Below, one piece after another: positions 25,935 through 35,280 of a stretch of DNA of 64,000 nt. Both the position numbers and the translations under genes were made by a program. How positions within the stretch are numbered: the stretch's first letter is position 1; each line of letters begins with the position of its first letter. The notes under the pieces were generated by a model. It was not told where the DNA came from. It ran no database searches and saw only the letters and a program-made list of their open reading frames with translations. The stretch is taken from positions 98,672-162,671 of the forward strand of contig NZ_RQVR01000010.1 of the NCBI RefSeq assembly GCF_003865365.1, in the 5' to 3' direction. Source of the DNA: Flavobacterium macacae. Its GTDB lineage: Bacteria > Bacteroidota > Bacteroidia > Flavobacteriales > Flavobacteriaceae.

Positions 25935-27101
25935 TTAATTATTGGTACTTATTGCATCTGGTTTTTTCACCAACCTGATGCCGCAATATTGCCAGCGCAT
26001 GTTCGGATGAAAAAAATTCCTATAGGTCTTTCTGCTGTGGCCAGCGGGAGTTGCAACTGATGCACCTCTCAAAACCATTGTATTGATCATGAATTTTCCA
26101 TTGTATTCGCCGATGGCATCCGGAGCCTTATTGAAATTAGGGTAAGGCAGATAGGCACTGTGGGTCCATTCCCAAAGTTGTCCCCAACTGAACTGGTCCG
26201 AAGCAATCTCCCATTCAAATTCTGTTGGCAGGCGCATTGCCTTGAATTCTGCAAAGGCAAAAGCTTCATAAAAGCTAATATGGTTTATCGGCTCGGAAAA
26301 ATTCACTTTCTGCAATCCATCCAGGTCATATTTGAACCATTCACCACCTACCTTATGCCAGTATAGCGGTGCATCTATTTTATTGCTGTTTACCCAGTGC
26401 CAGCCTTCATCATGCCAGAACTCAAAATTGTTATAGCCTCCATTTTCAATAAAACCTATGAATTCGCCATTGGTTACCAGTTGGCTTGAGATTTCGAAAT
26501 CACTCAGGTGGACTTTGTGTACACCCAGTTCATTGTCAAAACTAAAACCTTCACCTTGATGGCCCACAGTGTAGATGCCTTCCGGGATTTTAATAAATTC
26601 TCTTTTTATGTCCTGTTCGGTCAGGCCATAGGAACTGCCATAGAATGGGAAAGTGGGCTGGTTGCCAAAAATATATTTTATGTCATATAGGAAAAGCTCC
26701 TGATGCTGCTGTTCGTGATTAATACCGATTTCGACCAGCTCTAAAAGCTTTTTGTCAAATTTGATCGAAAGTAGGGTTTCCATGGCCTCACTGACATGTT
26801 GCCTGTACCTGTAAACCTCTTCAACCGACGGTCGCGTCATAAGGCCCCTGTCGGCCCTCAGTACCCTGTTCCCGACAGCATTGTAATAGCTGTTGAACAG
26901 ATATGAAAAATGAGGATCGTAAACCGTATATCCTTTGAGGTATTTTGTCAAAATAAATTCTTCCCAAAACCAATTGGTATGTGCCAGGTGCCATTTTGGG
27001 GGCGAAACAAATTCCGAGGGCAGCAACGAATAGTCTTCAACGAGTAACGGTTTGCATAAATCTTCTGATTTTTTTCTGGTTTCAATAAATCTATCTTTCA
27101 T
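25935..27101 (-). CDS. egtB: EgtB-like iron-dependent sulfoxide synthase (ergothioneine biosynthesis)
   Basis: 388 residues. N-terminal DinB-like domain with the three iron-ligand histidines His41 (WHLAHTNWF), His129 and His133 (NHEQQHQEL). C-terminal FGE-sulfatase domain with VTNGEF, LPTEFEWEIAS, WEWTHSAYLPYPNF and RGAS-AT. EgtB joins hercynine to cysteine or gamma-glutamylcysteine with oxygen. No egtA or egtC is nearby, so direct cysteine use is possible. It is 10 bp downstream of DUF427 and 18 bp upstream of DUF2007. Confidence 0.94.
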   Translation of the reverse strand: MKDRFIETRKKSEDLCKPLLVEDYSLLPSEFVSPPKWHLAHTNWFWEEFILTKYLKGYTVYDPHFSYLFNSYYNAVGNRVLRADRGLMTRPSVEEVYRYRQHVSEAMETLLSIKFDKKLLELVEIGINHEQQHQELFLYDIKYIFGNQPTFPFYGSSYGLTEQDIKREFIKIPEGIYTVGHQGEGFSFDNELGVHKVHLSDFEISSQLVTNGEFIGFIENGGYNNFEFWHDEGWHWVNSNKIDAPLYWHKVGGEWFKYDLDGLQKVNFSEPINHISFYEAFAFAEFKAMRLPTEFEWEIASDQFSWGQLWEWTHSAYLPYPNFNKAPDAIGEYNGKFMINTMVLRGASVATPAGHSRKTYRNFFHPNMRWQYCGIRLVKKPDAISTNN

Positions 27102-27111
27102 TTTTATAAAT

Positions 27112-27393
27112 CTATTGCGTTATTTCAACTCCCTTCCAAAAAGCTACATGGTCCTTTATTTCCTTAGCCTTGTCAGAAGGATTTGGGTAAAACCAGGCAG
27201 CATCTTTATTGGCCGTGCCATCTACTTCAATGGTGTAATAAGATGCCAGCCCTTTCCATGGACAGGTAGAATGTGTGCTGCTTTCCTTTAAGTAGCCCTT
27301 TTTCAAGCTATTTGGCGGGAAATAGTGATTTCCCTCAATTACTATTGTTTCATTGCTCTCTGCAATTATTTCCCCTTTGTATATTGCCTTCAT
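27112..27393 (-). CDS. DUF427 family protein (copy 2)
   Basis: 93 residues, homologous to the 17787-18074 protein over its whole length (MKAIYKGEIIAES, GNHYFPP, TCPWKGLASYYTIEV, AAWFYPNPSDKAKEI-DHVAFWKG). It contains the common CPWKG of DUF427, where copy 1 has CDEKG. It lies between the GreA-like gene (2-bp gap) and egtB (10-bp gap). Function not established. Confidence 0.9.
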   Translation of the reverse strand: MKAIYKGEIIAESNETIVIEGNHYFPPNSLKKGYLKESSTHSTCPWKGLASYYTIEVDGTANKDAAWFYPNPSDKAKEIKDHVAFWKGVEITQ

Positions 27394-27395
27394 AA

Positions 27396-27839
27396 TCAGT
27401 ATATTTCTTCGATTGTAAAATCGTTGTTATTAAAACTGCACATATCTCCTTTTTTCTTGCCCATCATGCACTGGTATATTGGAGCCTTGGTAGAAATGCT
27501 GATAAAATCTTTCCCATCAAACTCGAAACTGCCATCGGCAGTCGCAATTACCATATACCTGCCGTTCACTTTTATGACAGCTCCAGGTTCCACCACATCG
27601 GAGGGACTGAAGCTTAGCGCTTCAATTTCTTCAAGATGGTGGTGATGGTCATGGACCTGATCGTCCAGCTTTTTCCTTAACCTCTCTTCTTGCCTGTGGT
27701 GTGACTGGTCGTCCTGGTCTATGACGTCATTTCGATTCAGCATCGTACCTTTTACGAATTCCAGCAATCTTTCTTCGGTGTTTCCAATCGTACGGTTTTC
27801 ATTTTCGATTAGAAATTTTTTCAGTTCTTTTTTGTTCAT
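27396..27839 (-). CDS. GreA/GreB C-terminal-like protein
   Basis: 147 residues. The N-terminal half is charged and probably a coiled coil, with a His-rich stretch HDHHHHLEEIEAL. The C-terminal half, VVEPGAVIKVNGRYMVIATADG, ISISTKAPIYQCMMGKKKGD, FNNNDFTIEEI, fits the GreA/GreB C-terminal domain pattern seen in Bacteroidota proteins (sometimes mislabelled 3-oxoacyl-ACP synthase). It could bind RNA polymerase secondary channel. First gene of the DUF427-egtB-DUF2007 run. Confidence 0.7.
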   Translation of the reverse strand: MNKKELKKFLIENENRTIGNTEERLLEFVKGTMLNRNDVIDQDDQSHHRQEERLRKKLDDQVHDHHHHLEEIEALSFSPSDVVEPGAVIKVNGRYMVIATADGSFEFDGKDFISISTKAPIYQCMMGKKKGDMCSFNNNDFTIEEIY

Positions 27840-28026
27840 GATATTGCTCTTTTTAATTGAGTTTTATATTCTTGAATTTCCTGCCGAATAACCGGGGGAC
27901 AATTTAACTTACGATCCCCGCACGGCTTGTATTCCTTAAATCCGGTGTGTCTCTATTCCTGTTTCCCTGCGGGTGGAATTTCGAAAGCTGGGAAGGTTGT
28001 CTTCTTGTAGCGTTTCCTGCATGCAG

Positions 28027-30111
28027 CTATCTAAAACCTGCAATGCCTTCTGTAAGCCATTGCCGATATTCTTCGGAACCGACATAGCTTATCGTCGGCT
28101 TCAGGCCGTTCAGGTTATTGCCCTCCAGGTCAGTAAGCACATATAGGGGCTGGGTATTTGTCCTGTATTTTGAAATCATGAAATCAGTCCATTTGTCTCC
28201 AACTGTCCTTATCTCAGATCCCCCGGGAGTGACATATTGCTCTCCCTCGGGCAGATCCCGTTTGTCATCAACATACAGCGAGATAAGCACCACATCGTCT
28301 TTCAGTATCGAAAGAACCTTCGGGTCAGACCAGACGTTGTTTTCCATCTTCCTGCAGTTTACGCACGCGTGGCCTGTAAAATCAAGAAGGATCGGTTTTT
28401 TGATTTCTCTGGCGTACGCCAACCCGTCTTCATAGTCGTGAAAGGCCATAATTCCGTGGGGTCCCAGCTGAGCACCTTTGGGGAGTTTTCGCAAAGGCGC
28501 CCCAATTCCATCGGGATTAGCTGCTCCGATTCCCAAAGGGCTTTCGCTGTATGTTGTAGGTGGCGGAAAAGCGCCGATCAGTTTCAGCGGAGCGCCCCAG
28601 AGTCCCGGGATCAGATACACGGTAAAGGAAAGCGTCAGCAACCCCAGAGATAATCTCCCAACTGATATGTGCGGCAGAGGACCATCATGCGGCAGCGTAA
28701 TTTTTCCGAATAGGTAAAGGGTCAAGGCGGCAAAAATAGCAATCCAGATTGCGATAAAAATTTCCCTTTCCAAGAGGTGCAACTGCAACACCAGATCGGC
28801 ATTTGACAGGAATTTGAAAGCCAGCGCCAATTCCAGGAACCCCAGGACAACCTTTACAGTATTCAGCCAGCCGCCTGATTTCGGCAATGAGGTCAGCCAG
28901 CCGGGAAATAGGGCAAACAGCATAAACGGCAGGGCCAACGCCGATGAAAAGCCCAGCATCCCTATAACCGGGGCAATTCCTCCATTGGAAGCCGCTTCCA
29001 CCAACAAGGTTCCGACAATCGGCCCTGTGCAGGAAAACGAAACGATTGCCAGGACCAAGGCCATAAACAATATTCCGGTCACTCCGCCCTTGTCCACCTG
29101 ACGGTCTGCCCTGTTTGCCCATGAAGCGGGCAGCAATATTTCAAATGCGCCTAAAAATGAGGCGGCAAAGACCACCAGTATCGCAAAGAAGATAAGATTG
29201 AACCACACATCTGTTGACAGGGCATTCAATGCATCTGCCCCAAAAATCTTCGTTACGGCCAATCCCAGCATCACATAGATTGCTATGATCGAGATGCCAT
29301 AGAAAATTACATTTCGGATTCCTCCCGCCCTGCTTTTGCTTTGCTTGGTAAAGAAACTCACCGTTAATGGGATCATCGGGAAGACGCAAGGTGTGAGCAG
29401 TGCTGCAAAACCAGAAATAAATGCAACCAGGAAGATTGACCAAAGGCTTCTCCCGGTTGCAGGAAGGGCATGATCCTGTCCTGGAGCAGCTGTGTCAGCT
29501 GCAGGTCCGCCTGATTGTTGTTCCTTTCCGATGCCCTCACTACGTGTTCTATCCGCCGCAGTCTTGGTTATTCCAGTCGCCGGCATTGCACCAACAGCGG
29601 ACGTTTTAAAATCCGACGGAACGGCTATTGAGAATTTCTTGCTTGAATTGATGCAGGCCTCCTTGCAGACCTGAAAATCAAATGCGGCCTCAACGGTCCT
29701 TAAATCTGGGTTTATGATCTGGATTTGCTGCTCGATATGCGCTTTCATTTCAAAGAAAGTTTCATTGACACCAAACACATTGTTGTAGGCGGTCCTGGTG
29801 GGTCCTTCCTTGGCCTTTCCGATCAGGCGATAGTTTCCTTCCTGATTTTTAAATGCAATTTCCATCGCAAGCGGCCCACCTTCGGGCGTATATTGCGAGT
29901 ACATATGCCATCCCTTTTCAATGGTTCCCTCAAAAATGACCACCGCATTGCCGCCTGCATTCTTTTCAATCCTTGAGGTCCAACTTACTGGCTCCAGGAT
30001 CTGGGCACTGCCCATCACAGTGGCCAGCAGGAAAAGAAGCGAAAATAAAATGGTCATGCGCGGTAAGTCTCGCTGCTGTATCGGTAGACGGTGTTGTATG
30101 AGTTTTATCAT
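28027..30111 (-). CDS. dsbD: Thiol:disulfide interchange protein DsbD
   Basis: 694 residues. Signal peptide near residues 19-36 (an ATG at 30057 would begin directly at it). Periplasmic alpha domain to ~165 with Cys149 and Cys153; eight-helix membrane domain from ~222 to ~500 with Cys242 (LLTPCVFPMIPLT) and Cys361 (SFSCTGPIVG); gamma thioredoxin domain with CVNC at 583-586. It moves electrons from cytosolic thioredoxin to envelope proteins. Here the envelope clients would be the exported thioredoxin, exported MsrB and lipoprotein MsrA. The redox Cys pattern is complete. Confidence 0.94.
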   Translation of the reverse strand: MIKLIQHRLPIQQRDLPRMTILFSLLFLLATVMGSAQILEPVSWTSRIEKNAGGNAVVIFEGTIEKGWHMYSQYTPEGGPLAMEIAFKNQEGNYRLIGKAKEGPTRTAYNNVFGVNETFFEMKAHIEQQIQIINPDLRTVEAAFDFQVCKEACINSSKKFSIAVPSDFKTSAVGAMPATGITKTAADRTRSEGIGKEQQSGGPAADTAAPGQDHALPATGRSLWSIFLVAFISGFAALLTPCVFPMIPLTVSFFTKQSKSRAGGIRNVIFYGISIIAIYVMLGLAVTKIFGADALNALSTDVWFNLIFFAILVVFAASFLGAFEILLPASWANRADRQVDKGGVTGILFMALVLAIVSFSCTGPIVGTLLVEAASNGGIAPVIGMLGFSSALALPFMLFALFPGWLTSLPKSGGWLNTVKVVLGFLELALAFKFLSNADLVLQLHLLEREIFIAIWIAIFAALTLYLFGKITLPHDGPLPHISVGRLSLGLLTLSFTVYLIPGLWGAPLKLIGAFPPPTTYSESPLGIGAANPDGIGAPLRKLPKGAQLGPHGIMAFHDYEDGLAYAREIKKPILLDFTGHACVNCRKMENNVWSDPKVLSILKDDVVLISLYVDDKRDLPEGEQYVTPGGSEIRTVGDKWTDFMISKYRTNTQPLYVLTDLEGNNLNGLKPTISYVGSEEYRQWLTEGIAGFR

Positions 30112-30237
30112 CGTAGTGTATTTTATATAAAATATTTCTTTTCCCTCTTAAATACTTTTTTTTGACGGATTTCCTGCATTTTTCGGCCCTGTAACTTCCC
30201 TTCGGAACGATTGGGATCCTTGGAGATTGACAGCCCG

Positions 30238-32229
30238 TCAGATGTCCGCTTCATGCGTCGCGAAAGATTTCCTCTTCAGTTCCGACCCCTGATGCAGGGT
30301 CACCACAAGCGGATATTTTTCAACCACCAGGTTACTCTGGTCAAGTCCGAAATTACTTTCTTCCTTTACCGAGAGGTGCTTCAGGTTATAATAGCCCTTC
30401 ATGATGAAATCAGTTAGGAGCGGCATATTGTTATCATAGGACAGGAAGCTGTCCCTTATTATAATCTTAAAATCCCCAGCCGTGGATTGCCCGTACTGGA
30501 AAGCTCCGGCTTCTGAAATGACGACCTCCCTGCTTGCGACCATTTCCTGCACGACCTGCCTGAAATACAATCCGATCCTGGGCTCTTCGTGGAATCCCAG
30601 ATCAAAATTGACGAAGTGGACACAGTCCTTTGCAATCGAGCTTATCTCATAGCTTACGCCGTAGGGCACCTCAAGCACGTTCACGTGCAGAAACCAGTAG
30701 TTATCGGCACGCTTGGGCGTACCGTAACTGAAAATGGAGTTGATCAGGTTTTTTTCCAGCCTGTGCAGGCTTTTCGAATGGGTGAGGAATACGATATTGG
30801 GCGCAAACTTCGGGATGCCTCTGTCTGAACGCAATTTGCGGAGCGACGGCAGATGGGCCGCGATGTCCGTAAATTCTATCAGCGCTGCCCGTATCCGCTG
30901 GCCCTTCCACCAGATGAACATAATGAGAAACAGCGTGGATCCGATACCAAGGGTGATCCATCCGCCCTGGGCAATTTTTTGCAAATTGGCAATCAGGAAG
31001 CTGAATTCGATACATGCAAACAGCAACGTCACCACCATCACGTACACCAAAGGCACCCTCTTCACACGCAGATAGCAGTAAATAAGTACGGTGCTCATGA
31101 TCATGGTAAGGGTCACGCTGAGGCCGTATGCTGCCTCCATCTTTATGCTTTCCCTGAAGTAGAGCACCATGAATAAGCATCCGCCCATCAGCGCCCAGTT
31201 TATTGCCGGTATGTAAAGCTGCCCCTTGATGCTTCCAGGAAACAGCACCCGGTGCCTCGGCCATAATCCAAGACAGATGGCCTCACTGATGAGGGTAAAA
31301 CAGCCGCTGATGAGGGCCTGCGAAGCTATGATTGCGGCGACCGTTGCAATAACAAGCGAAGGCCAGAATAGTTCCCTGGGCACGATATGGTAGAAAGGAC
31401 TGACTGTTCCTATACTTTCACCGATGTGATCCATCAGCCATGCGGTCTGTCCCGCATAACAGAGCACAAGTGCGGTCTTTATAAAAATCCAGCTGACCCG
31501 TATGTTGTTGCGTCCGCAGTGTCCCATATCGCTGTAAAGTGCCTCAGCGCCCGTAGTACAGAGGAAAATGCTGCCAAGCAGCCAGAACCCTCTGGGCTCT
31601 TCTACCAGCATCTTGTACCCATAGTACGGGTTGAGTGCTTTCAGCACACTTAGATTTCCCATCAGGGAAATGAAGCCGATCACGGCAATGAAGCCAAACC
31701 AGACTACCATTGCAGGTCCAAAGATTTTGCCGATACTGTCGGTCCCGAACTGCTGGAATACGAATATCCCGATTATGATGGCAATGATCACGGGAACGGT
31801 ATCAAAGCCGGGGATGACCATCTGCACGCCCTCGATTGCCGAGGCCACCGATATGGGGGGCGTGATAATACTGTCGGCCATCAGGAAGGCGCCGCCGGCC
31901 ATTGCAGGGAACAGGAGCCATCTGCCCCAGTACCTCTTGATGAGTGCATAAAGCGAGAGGATACCCCCTTCCCCGTGGTTGTCAGCCTGGAGCGCTATGA
32001 TGACATATTTTAGGGTGGTCTGGAAAAAAAGTGTCCAGAATATACAGCTCAGGCTTCCAAGTGCTATCGTTTCAGAAATGACGCGATTATGGAAAACCGC
32101 ATTCAGTGTATAGAGCGGCGAGGTTCCAATATCACCAAAGACAATGCCCACGGCGATCAGCGAACCAGCCAGTGTAATCTTCTGATGAAATGTAATGCTG
32201 TTGCTGTGCATGGATTGCTCTTTACTCAA
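30238..32229 (-). CDS. kup: Kup-type low-affinity potassium transporter
   Basis: 663 residues. N-terminal membrane region with GIVFGDIGTSPLYTLNA, YVIIALQADNHGEGGILSLYALI, STALVLCY-type helices and a VLFPGSIKGQLYIPAINW block typical of KUP proteins, followed by a soluble C-terminal domain of about 200 residues. Kup carries potassium with protons. K+ uptake restores membrane potential and ionic balance after oxidative or acid damage; E. coli also links K+ flux to electrophile stress. Probably an extra copy. Confidence 0.93.
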   Translation of the reverse strand: MSKEQSMHSNSITFHQKITLAGSLIAVGIVFGDIGTSPLYTLNAVFHNRVISETIALGSLSCIFWTLFFQTTLKYVIIALQADNHGEGGILSLYALIKRYWGRWLLFPAMAGGAFLMADSIITPPISVASAIEGVQMVIPGFDTVPVIIAIIIGIFVFQQFGTDSIGKIFGPAMVVWFGFIAVIGFISLMGNLSVLKALNPYYGYKMLVEEPRGFWLLGSIFLCTTGAEALYSDMGHCGRNNIRVSWIFIKTALVLCYAGQTAWLMDHIGESIGTVSPFYHIVPRELFWPSLVIATVAAIIASQALISGCFTLISEAICLGLWPRHRVLFPGSIKGQLYIPAINWALMGGCLFMVLYFRESIKMEAAYGLSVTLTMIMSTVLIYCYLRVKRVPLVYVMVVTLLFACIEFSFLIANLQKIAQGGWITLGIGSTLFLIMFIWWKGQRIRAALIEFTDIAAHLPSLRKLRSDRGIPKFAPNIVFLTHSKSLHRLEKNLINSIFSYGTPKRADNYWFLHVNVLEVPYGVSYEISSIAKDCVHFVNFDLGFHEEPRIGLYFRQVVQEMVASREVVISEAGAFQYGQSTAGDFKIIIRDSFLSYDNNMPLLTDFIMKGYYNLKHLSVKEESNFGLDQSNLVVEKYPLVVTLHQGSELKRKSFATHEADI

Positions 32230-32278
32230 TTATTTATATCAATGGGAACGGATTGGGTATGCAGACCGGGAATGCCAA

Positions 32279-33034
32279 TCATTCCGCTGACCGCTCCTCT
32301 TTAAGAAAATGTCTTTTCAATTCCTGCATCTTGTCAAAGATCAGCGGAGGGTAGTTGCCATGGAGTTCATGGCAATCCTCGCAAATCTCCAGTTTAAGAT
32401 TTGCAGATTCATCCAGATCGGTATAGGGAAATATGCTGAAGATAAGTTCGTGCTTCATGATATTCAGGTAGAAATTCCTGTCGGCTTCCTCAATATTGGC
32501 TTCCTTGATCTTTTCAAAAATGTGTTCGGCTATCCTAAGGATACTCAGTATTTCGCGCACGCCATCCTTCTGCAGCAGCAGGTTGTTGTCGTGCAGGTCG
32601 ATATTCATCTCCTCGATGTCATTTATAAAACACCTGATGGCCCTTTTGCCCCGCAGGACCTTTATCTCGCTATTGGAATCGAAATTGCTCTGGTAGCTGA
32701 AATTGCTGATGTTGTTTTCCAGTATCGTGTAGAGTTCGTGAAGGTGTTTTACGGTCCGCTCCTGCATTTCCCTTCGCTCGCTGGCCTCCACCTGCATCTG
32801 CACGATATTGTTGGCGGTCCTGCGCTCACGCAGGGCAAGGAATAACAGTATTATACCTACCAGTTGGGCCACTGGCGCTGCAATGTCCCAAAATGCGGAT
32901 CCGATTTCGCCAACATTTTTAAGATTCTTTACACTCAATATTGGAAAGAGCAAAGGAGTTGCAAACATCAGGATGGTTCCCACTATCAGCAGGCCGATTG
33001 CCAATTGATTTTCAGTGTTTCTTTTTATTTTCAT
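32279..33034 (-). CDS. Membrane-anchored coiled-coil protein, possibly putAbiC-like
   Basis: 251 residues. Two membrane segments near the N-terminus (LAIGLLIVGTILMFATPLLFPIL and FWDIAAPVAQLVGIILLFLAL), then a coiled coil (VQMQVEASERREMQERTVKHLHELY) and a helical cytosolic domain with CEDCHELHGNYPP at the end. The two-TM plus helical layout resembles putative phage abortive infection proteins (PF16872), but I cannot show homology. No clear partner; it lies between kup and the DUF417 gene. Confidence 0.6.
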   Translation of the reverse strand: MKIKRNTENQLAIGLLIVGTILMFATPLLFPILSVKNLKNVGEIGSAFWDIAAPVAQLVGIILLFLALRERRTANNIVQMQVEASERREMQERTVKHLHELYTILENNISNFSYQSNFDSNSEIKVLRGKRAIRCFINDIEEMNIDLHDNNLLLQKDGVREILSILRIAEHIFEKIKEANIEEADRNFYLNIMKHELIFSIFPYTDLDESANLKLEICEDCHELHGNYPPLIFDKMQELKRHFLKEERSAE

Positions 33035-33109
33035 GATTGTTTAGAATATTGAACTATATTTTTTTTTCATTAGTATCCCTATCGTATAAGTACTAGCTCC
33101 TGTATGCGG

Positions 33110-33574
33110 CTAGGCAACCCGATCGGCTGCCAGTGCTTCTGCAGCGGTCAGTACGGAAGCTCCTAAAAAGAGTGTATGGATGATAAAAAATTGCAATGGG
33201 GAATATTCAGTGAATGGTATCTTAAGCCCTTTGTCGAGATGCATCGGGCCGGACACCATAAAGCTCAGGATCACCAGGAAAGTGATAGCTGCGCTGATGC
33301 TTCCCAAAGCCGAAAGCTTCGCCGATAGTGGCCGCAAGGCGATAAGGATACCCATACTTATCTCGCATACGCCTACGATGATAGAGAACATTCTTGTGCT
33401 CACCAATCTGAAGGCCCAGGAAAAAAAAGGGCTGCTTTCAGCCAGAGGACGAATGGCTTCGGCTTCATGTCGGGAGAATTTTAGCATCCCTATGCAAATC
33501 AGGGTTACAGCCAGGCCGTACCTAAGGGCCAAAGTCCATGAAAGGAGAGAATATATTACAGTCGCTGTTTTCAT
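33110..33574 (-). CDS. DUF417 / YkgB-RclC-like inner membrane protein
   Basis: 154 residues, four membrane segments. The DUF417 pattern is clear: ALRYGLAVTLICIGMLKFSRHEAEAIRPLAESSPFFSW, ...IIVGVCEISMGILIAL, TFLVILSFMVSGP. The E. coli family member RclC belongs to the reactive-chlorine operon rclABC and is needed for full hypochlorite resistance; its biochemical role is unsettled. Here the gene follows ferritin at 28 bp and shares its ECF-type promoter. It is the clearest hint that chlorine stress is relevant. Confidence 0.88.
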   Translation of the reverse strand: MKTATVIYSLLSWTLALRYGLAVTLICIGMLKFSRHEAEAIRPLAESSPFFSWAFRLVSTRMFSIIVGVCEISMGILIALRPLSAKLSALGSISAAITFLVILSFMVSGPMHLDKGLKIPFTEYSPLQFFIIHTLFLGASVLTAAEALAADRVA

Positions 33575-33601
33575 AATCCGGGGAGTTTGCCTGAAAAACG
33601 G

Positions 33602-34126
33602 CTAAGATTCGTATTTTACCTTTTGCACCTGCTCGTCAATTTTCCAACGGCCCGTTCCTTCCTCCCCTATGACATCAAAGAGTTCAAGGATACGCCTTGC
33701 AACATATTCTTCCTGGATCTGCTCCTCCAGGAACCATTGTATGAACTGGAACGTGACAAAATCTTTGTTCCTGATGCATATCTCGGCCATGTCGTTGAAC
33801 AGGTCCGTCACATGTGTTTCCATTTCAAGGGTCCGCTCAAATAAGTCACGGAATGTGGTAAAGTCGGTTGAAATATTGGTTATTTCTGGAGAAATGGCCC
33901 GGCCGCCCCGGTCATTTACATATTTGAACAGCTTTAACATATGTGCACGCTCCTCTTCGGCCTGCCTTTCAAAAAAGCCGGCACTGAAGTCATACCCCTT
34001 CTCCCCGCACCATGCGGACATGGCGAGATAGGTGGAGGACGCATGCGCCTCGGTTCTGATCTGGTCGTTTAATGCCTTCTGAACTTCCTCACTTATTGAT
34101 TTTTTGACTCTTGCTAGATCTCCCAT
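33602..34126 (-). CDS. Ferritin
   Basis: 174 residues, a four-helix non-haem ferritin: EVQKALNDQIRTEAHASSTYLAMSAWC, FFERQAEEERAHMLKLF with the ferroxidase Glu and His, and FQFIQWFLEEQIQEE. It oxidises and stores iron, limiting Fenton chemistry. It is directly under the ECF-type promoter at 34150-34179 and is followed by the DUF417 gene. Confidence 0.96.
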   Translation of the reverse strand: MGDLARVKKSISEEVQKALNDQIRTEAHASSTYLAMSAWCGEKGYDFSAGFFERQAEEERAHMLKLFKYVNDRGGRAISPEITNISTDFTTFRDLFERTLEMETHVTDLFNDMAEICIRNKDFVTFQFIQWFLEEQIQEEYVARRILELFDVIGEEGTGRWKIDEQVQKVKYES

Positions 34127-34149
34127 AATTGTTTTATTGTGTTTACTTA

Positions 34150-34179
34150 CGTAGTCGGGAGAAAAAGCGAAACCTTACA
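34150..34179 (-). promoter_or_regulatory. ECF-type promoter upstream of ferritin
   Basis: Minus strand TGTAAGG (34173-34179), 16-bp spacer, GACTACG (34150-34156). The remaining part of the 34127-34422 gap shows no gene. Confidence 0.7.
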
Positions 34180-34422
34180 ATTATTTTTAGAAAATAGGAA
34201 AGAATCTGCAACAGCAGAAGAGAGATGCGAAAATAAAGGAAATAGATTTTTTTTGGGGAAAGCACCACGACGCCCCTCAGGGGCAGTGATGTAAGAAATT
34301 TTGCTTTGCTCGGCAATTTTTCAGCCAGGATGCTAAGACACTACGGAGCTAACGGGTCGCCTTGAGGGAATGGATCCTAAATCGAATAAGGCTGATGGCA
34401 ATTCGTGCCAATGGATTTATGT

Positions 34423-35121
34423 TCAGGCGACAATTATCTCTGCCGGCTGATTCTGGAACAGCCCGCATTCAATCACGCCTGTAATGCATTTTATTTTAAA
34501 CTCCATGTCCCGGTCAATGTTTTCAAACTTTGCGTCAAGTATGAGGTTGCGGTTTTCTGTCAGTACGGGCCCGTCCTTGCCTTGCGCAGGCCTAAGGACT
34601 ATTTGATAGGCGTCAAGTTTTTTCAATTCTGCTTCCACGTGCATAAGGGCATCGGGGAAGACCTCTACTGGAACAGGAAATTTTGAGCCCAGCTTCTCGA
34701 CAAGCTTGCTGTTGTCAACAATAATGTAGTTCTGCCTGCTTGCGCTCATCATAAGCTTTTCCTTGAACATCGCCCCACCCCGCCCCTTGATCAGGTGCCT
34801 GTTGGGATCAACTTCATCAGCACCATCAAAATACCAGTCCGGCCCGTTTTCGTTCAGGCTGGTAACGGGTATGCCCATTTTTGCACAGGTAAGTGCCATT
34901 TCGATAGATGTGGGCAGAGCCATAATGTGCAGCCTTTCCTCCCTTGCCCTTGCGGCGATGGCCAATACCGCCAGGTAGGATGTAGAACCCGATCCTACGC
35001 CTATGATGTCGCCATCGACGACCCTGGAAGCAATCCTCTCGGCAACTTTCTGCTTGCTCTTGCGGTTGCTTATCGGCACAGGCCATGAAACGTTCTTAAG
35101 TATTTCGCTATTCCAGTCCAT
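34423..35121 (-). CDS. rpiA: Ribose-5-phosphate isomerase A
   Basis: 232 residues. Family motifs: GSGSTS, FDGADEVDP with the catalytic Asp, KGRGGAMFKEKL with the catalytic Glu/Lys, and VPVEVFPDA. It interconverts ribose-5-phosphate and ribulose-5-phosphate in the pentose phosphate pathway, supporting NADPH supply for thioredoxin and bacillithiol reduction. Presence in a stress island suggests a spare copy. It lies alone between ferritin and the anti-sigma gene, with a 159-bp upstream gap that has no ECF-type match. Confidence 0.95.
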   Translation of the reverse strand: MDWNSEILKNVSWPVPISNRKSKQKVAERIASRVVDGDIIGVGSGSTSYLAVLAIAARAREERLHIMALPTSIEMALTCAKMGIPVTSLNENGPDWYFDGADEVDPNRHLIKGRGGAMFKEKLMMSASRQNYIIVDNSKLVEKLGSKFPVPVEVFPDALMHVEAELKKLDAYQIVLRPAQGKDGPVLTENRNLILDAKFENIDRDMEFKIKCITGVIECGLFQNQPAEIIVA

Positions 35122-35280
35122 CCTCCTGACGTAAGAAATTTAATTTAAATAGTGCCTATCCGGCTATCGTGCACATTTCAATCCAATCAATATCCTGGGA
35201 ATTTAAGATCGGAAGTACGCCAAGGTCTGCCCTTGAATCCGCTGAGATTTTGAGCTGCAACACTCTATACCGAGGATTTA

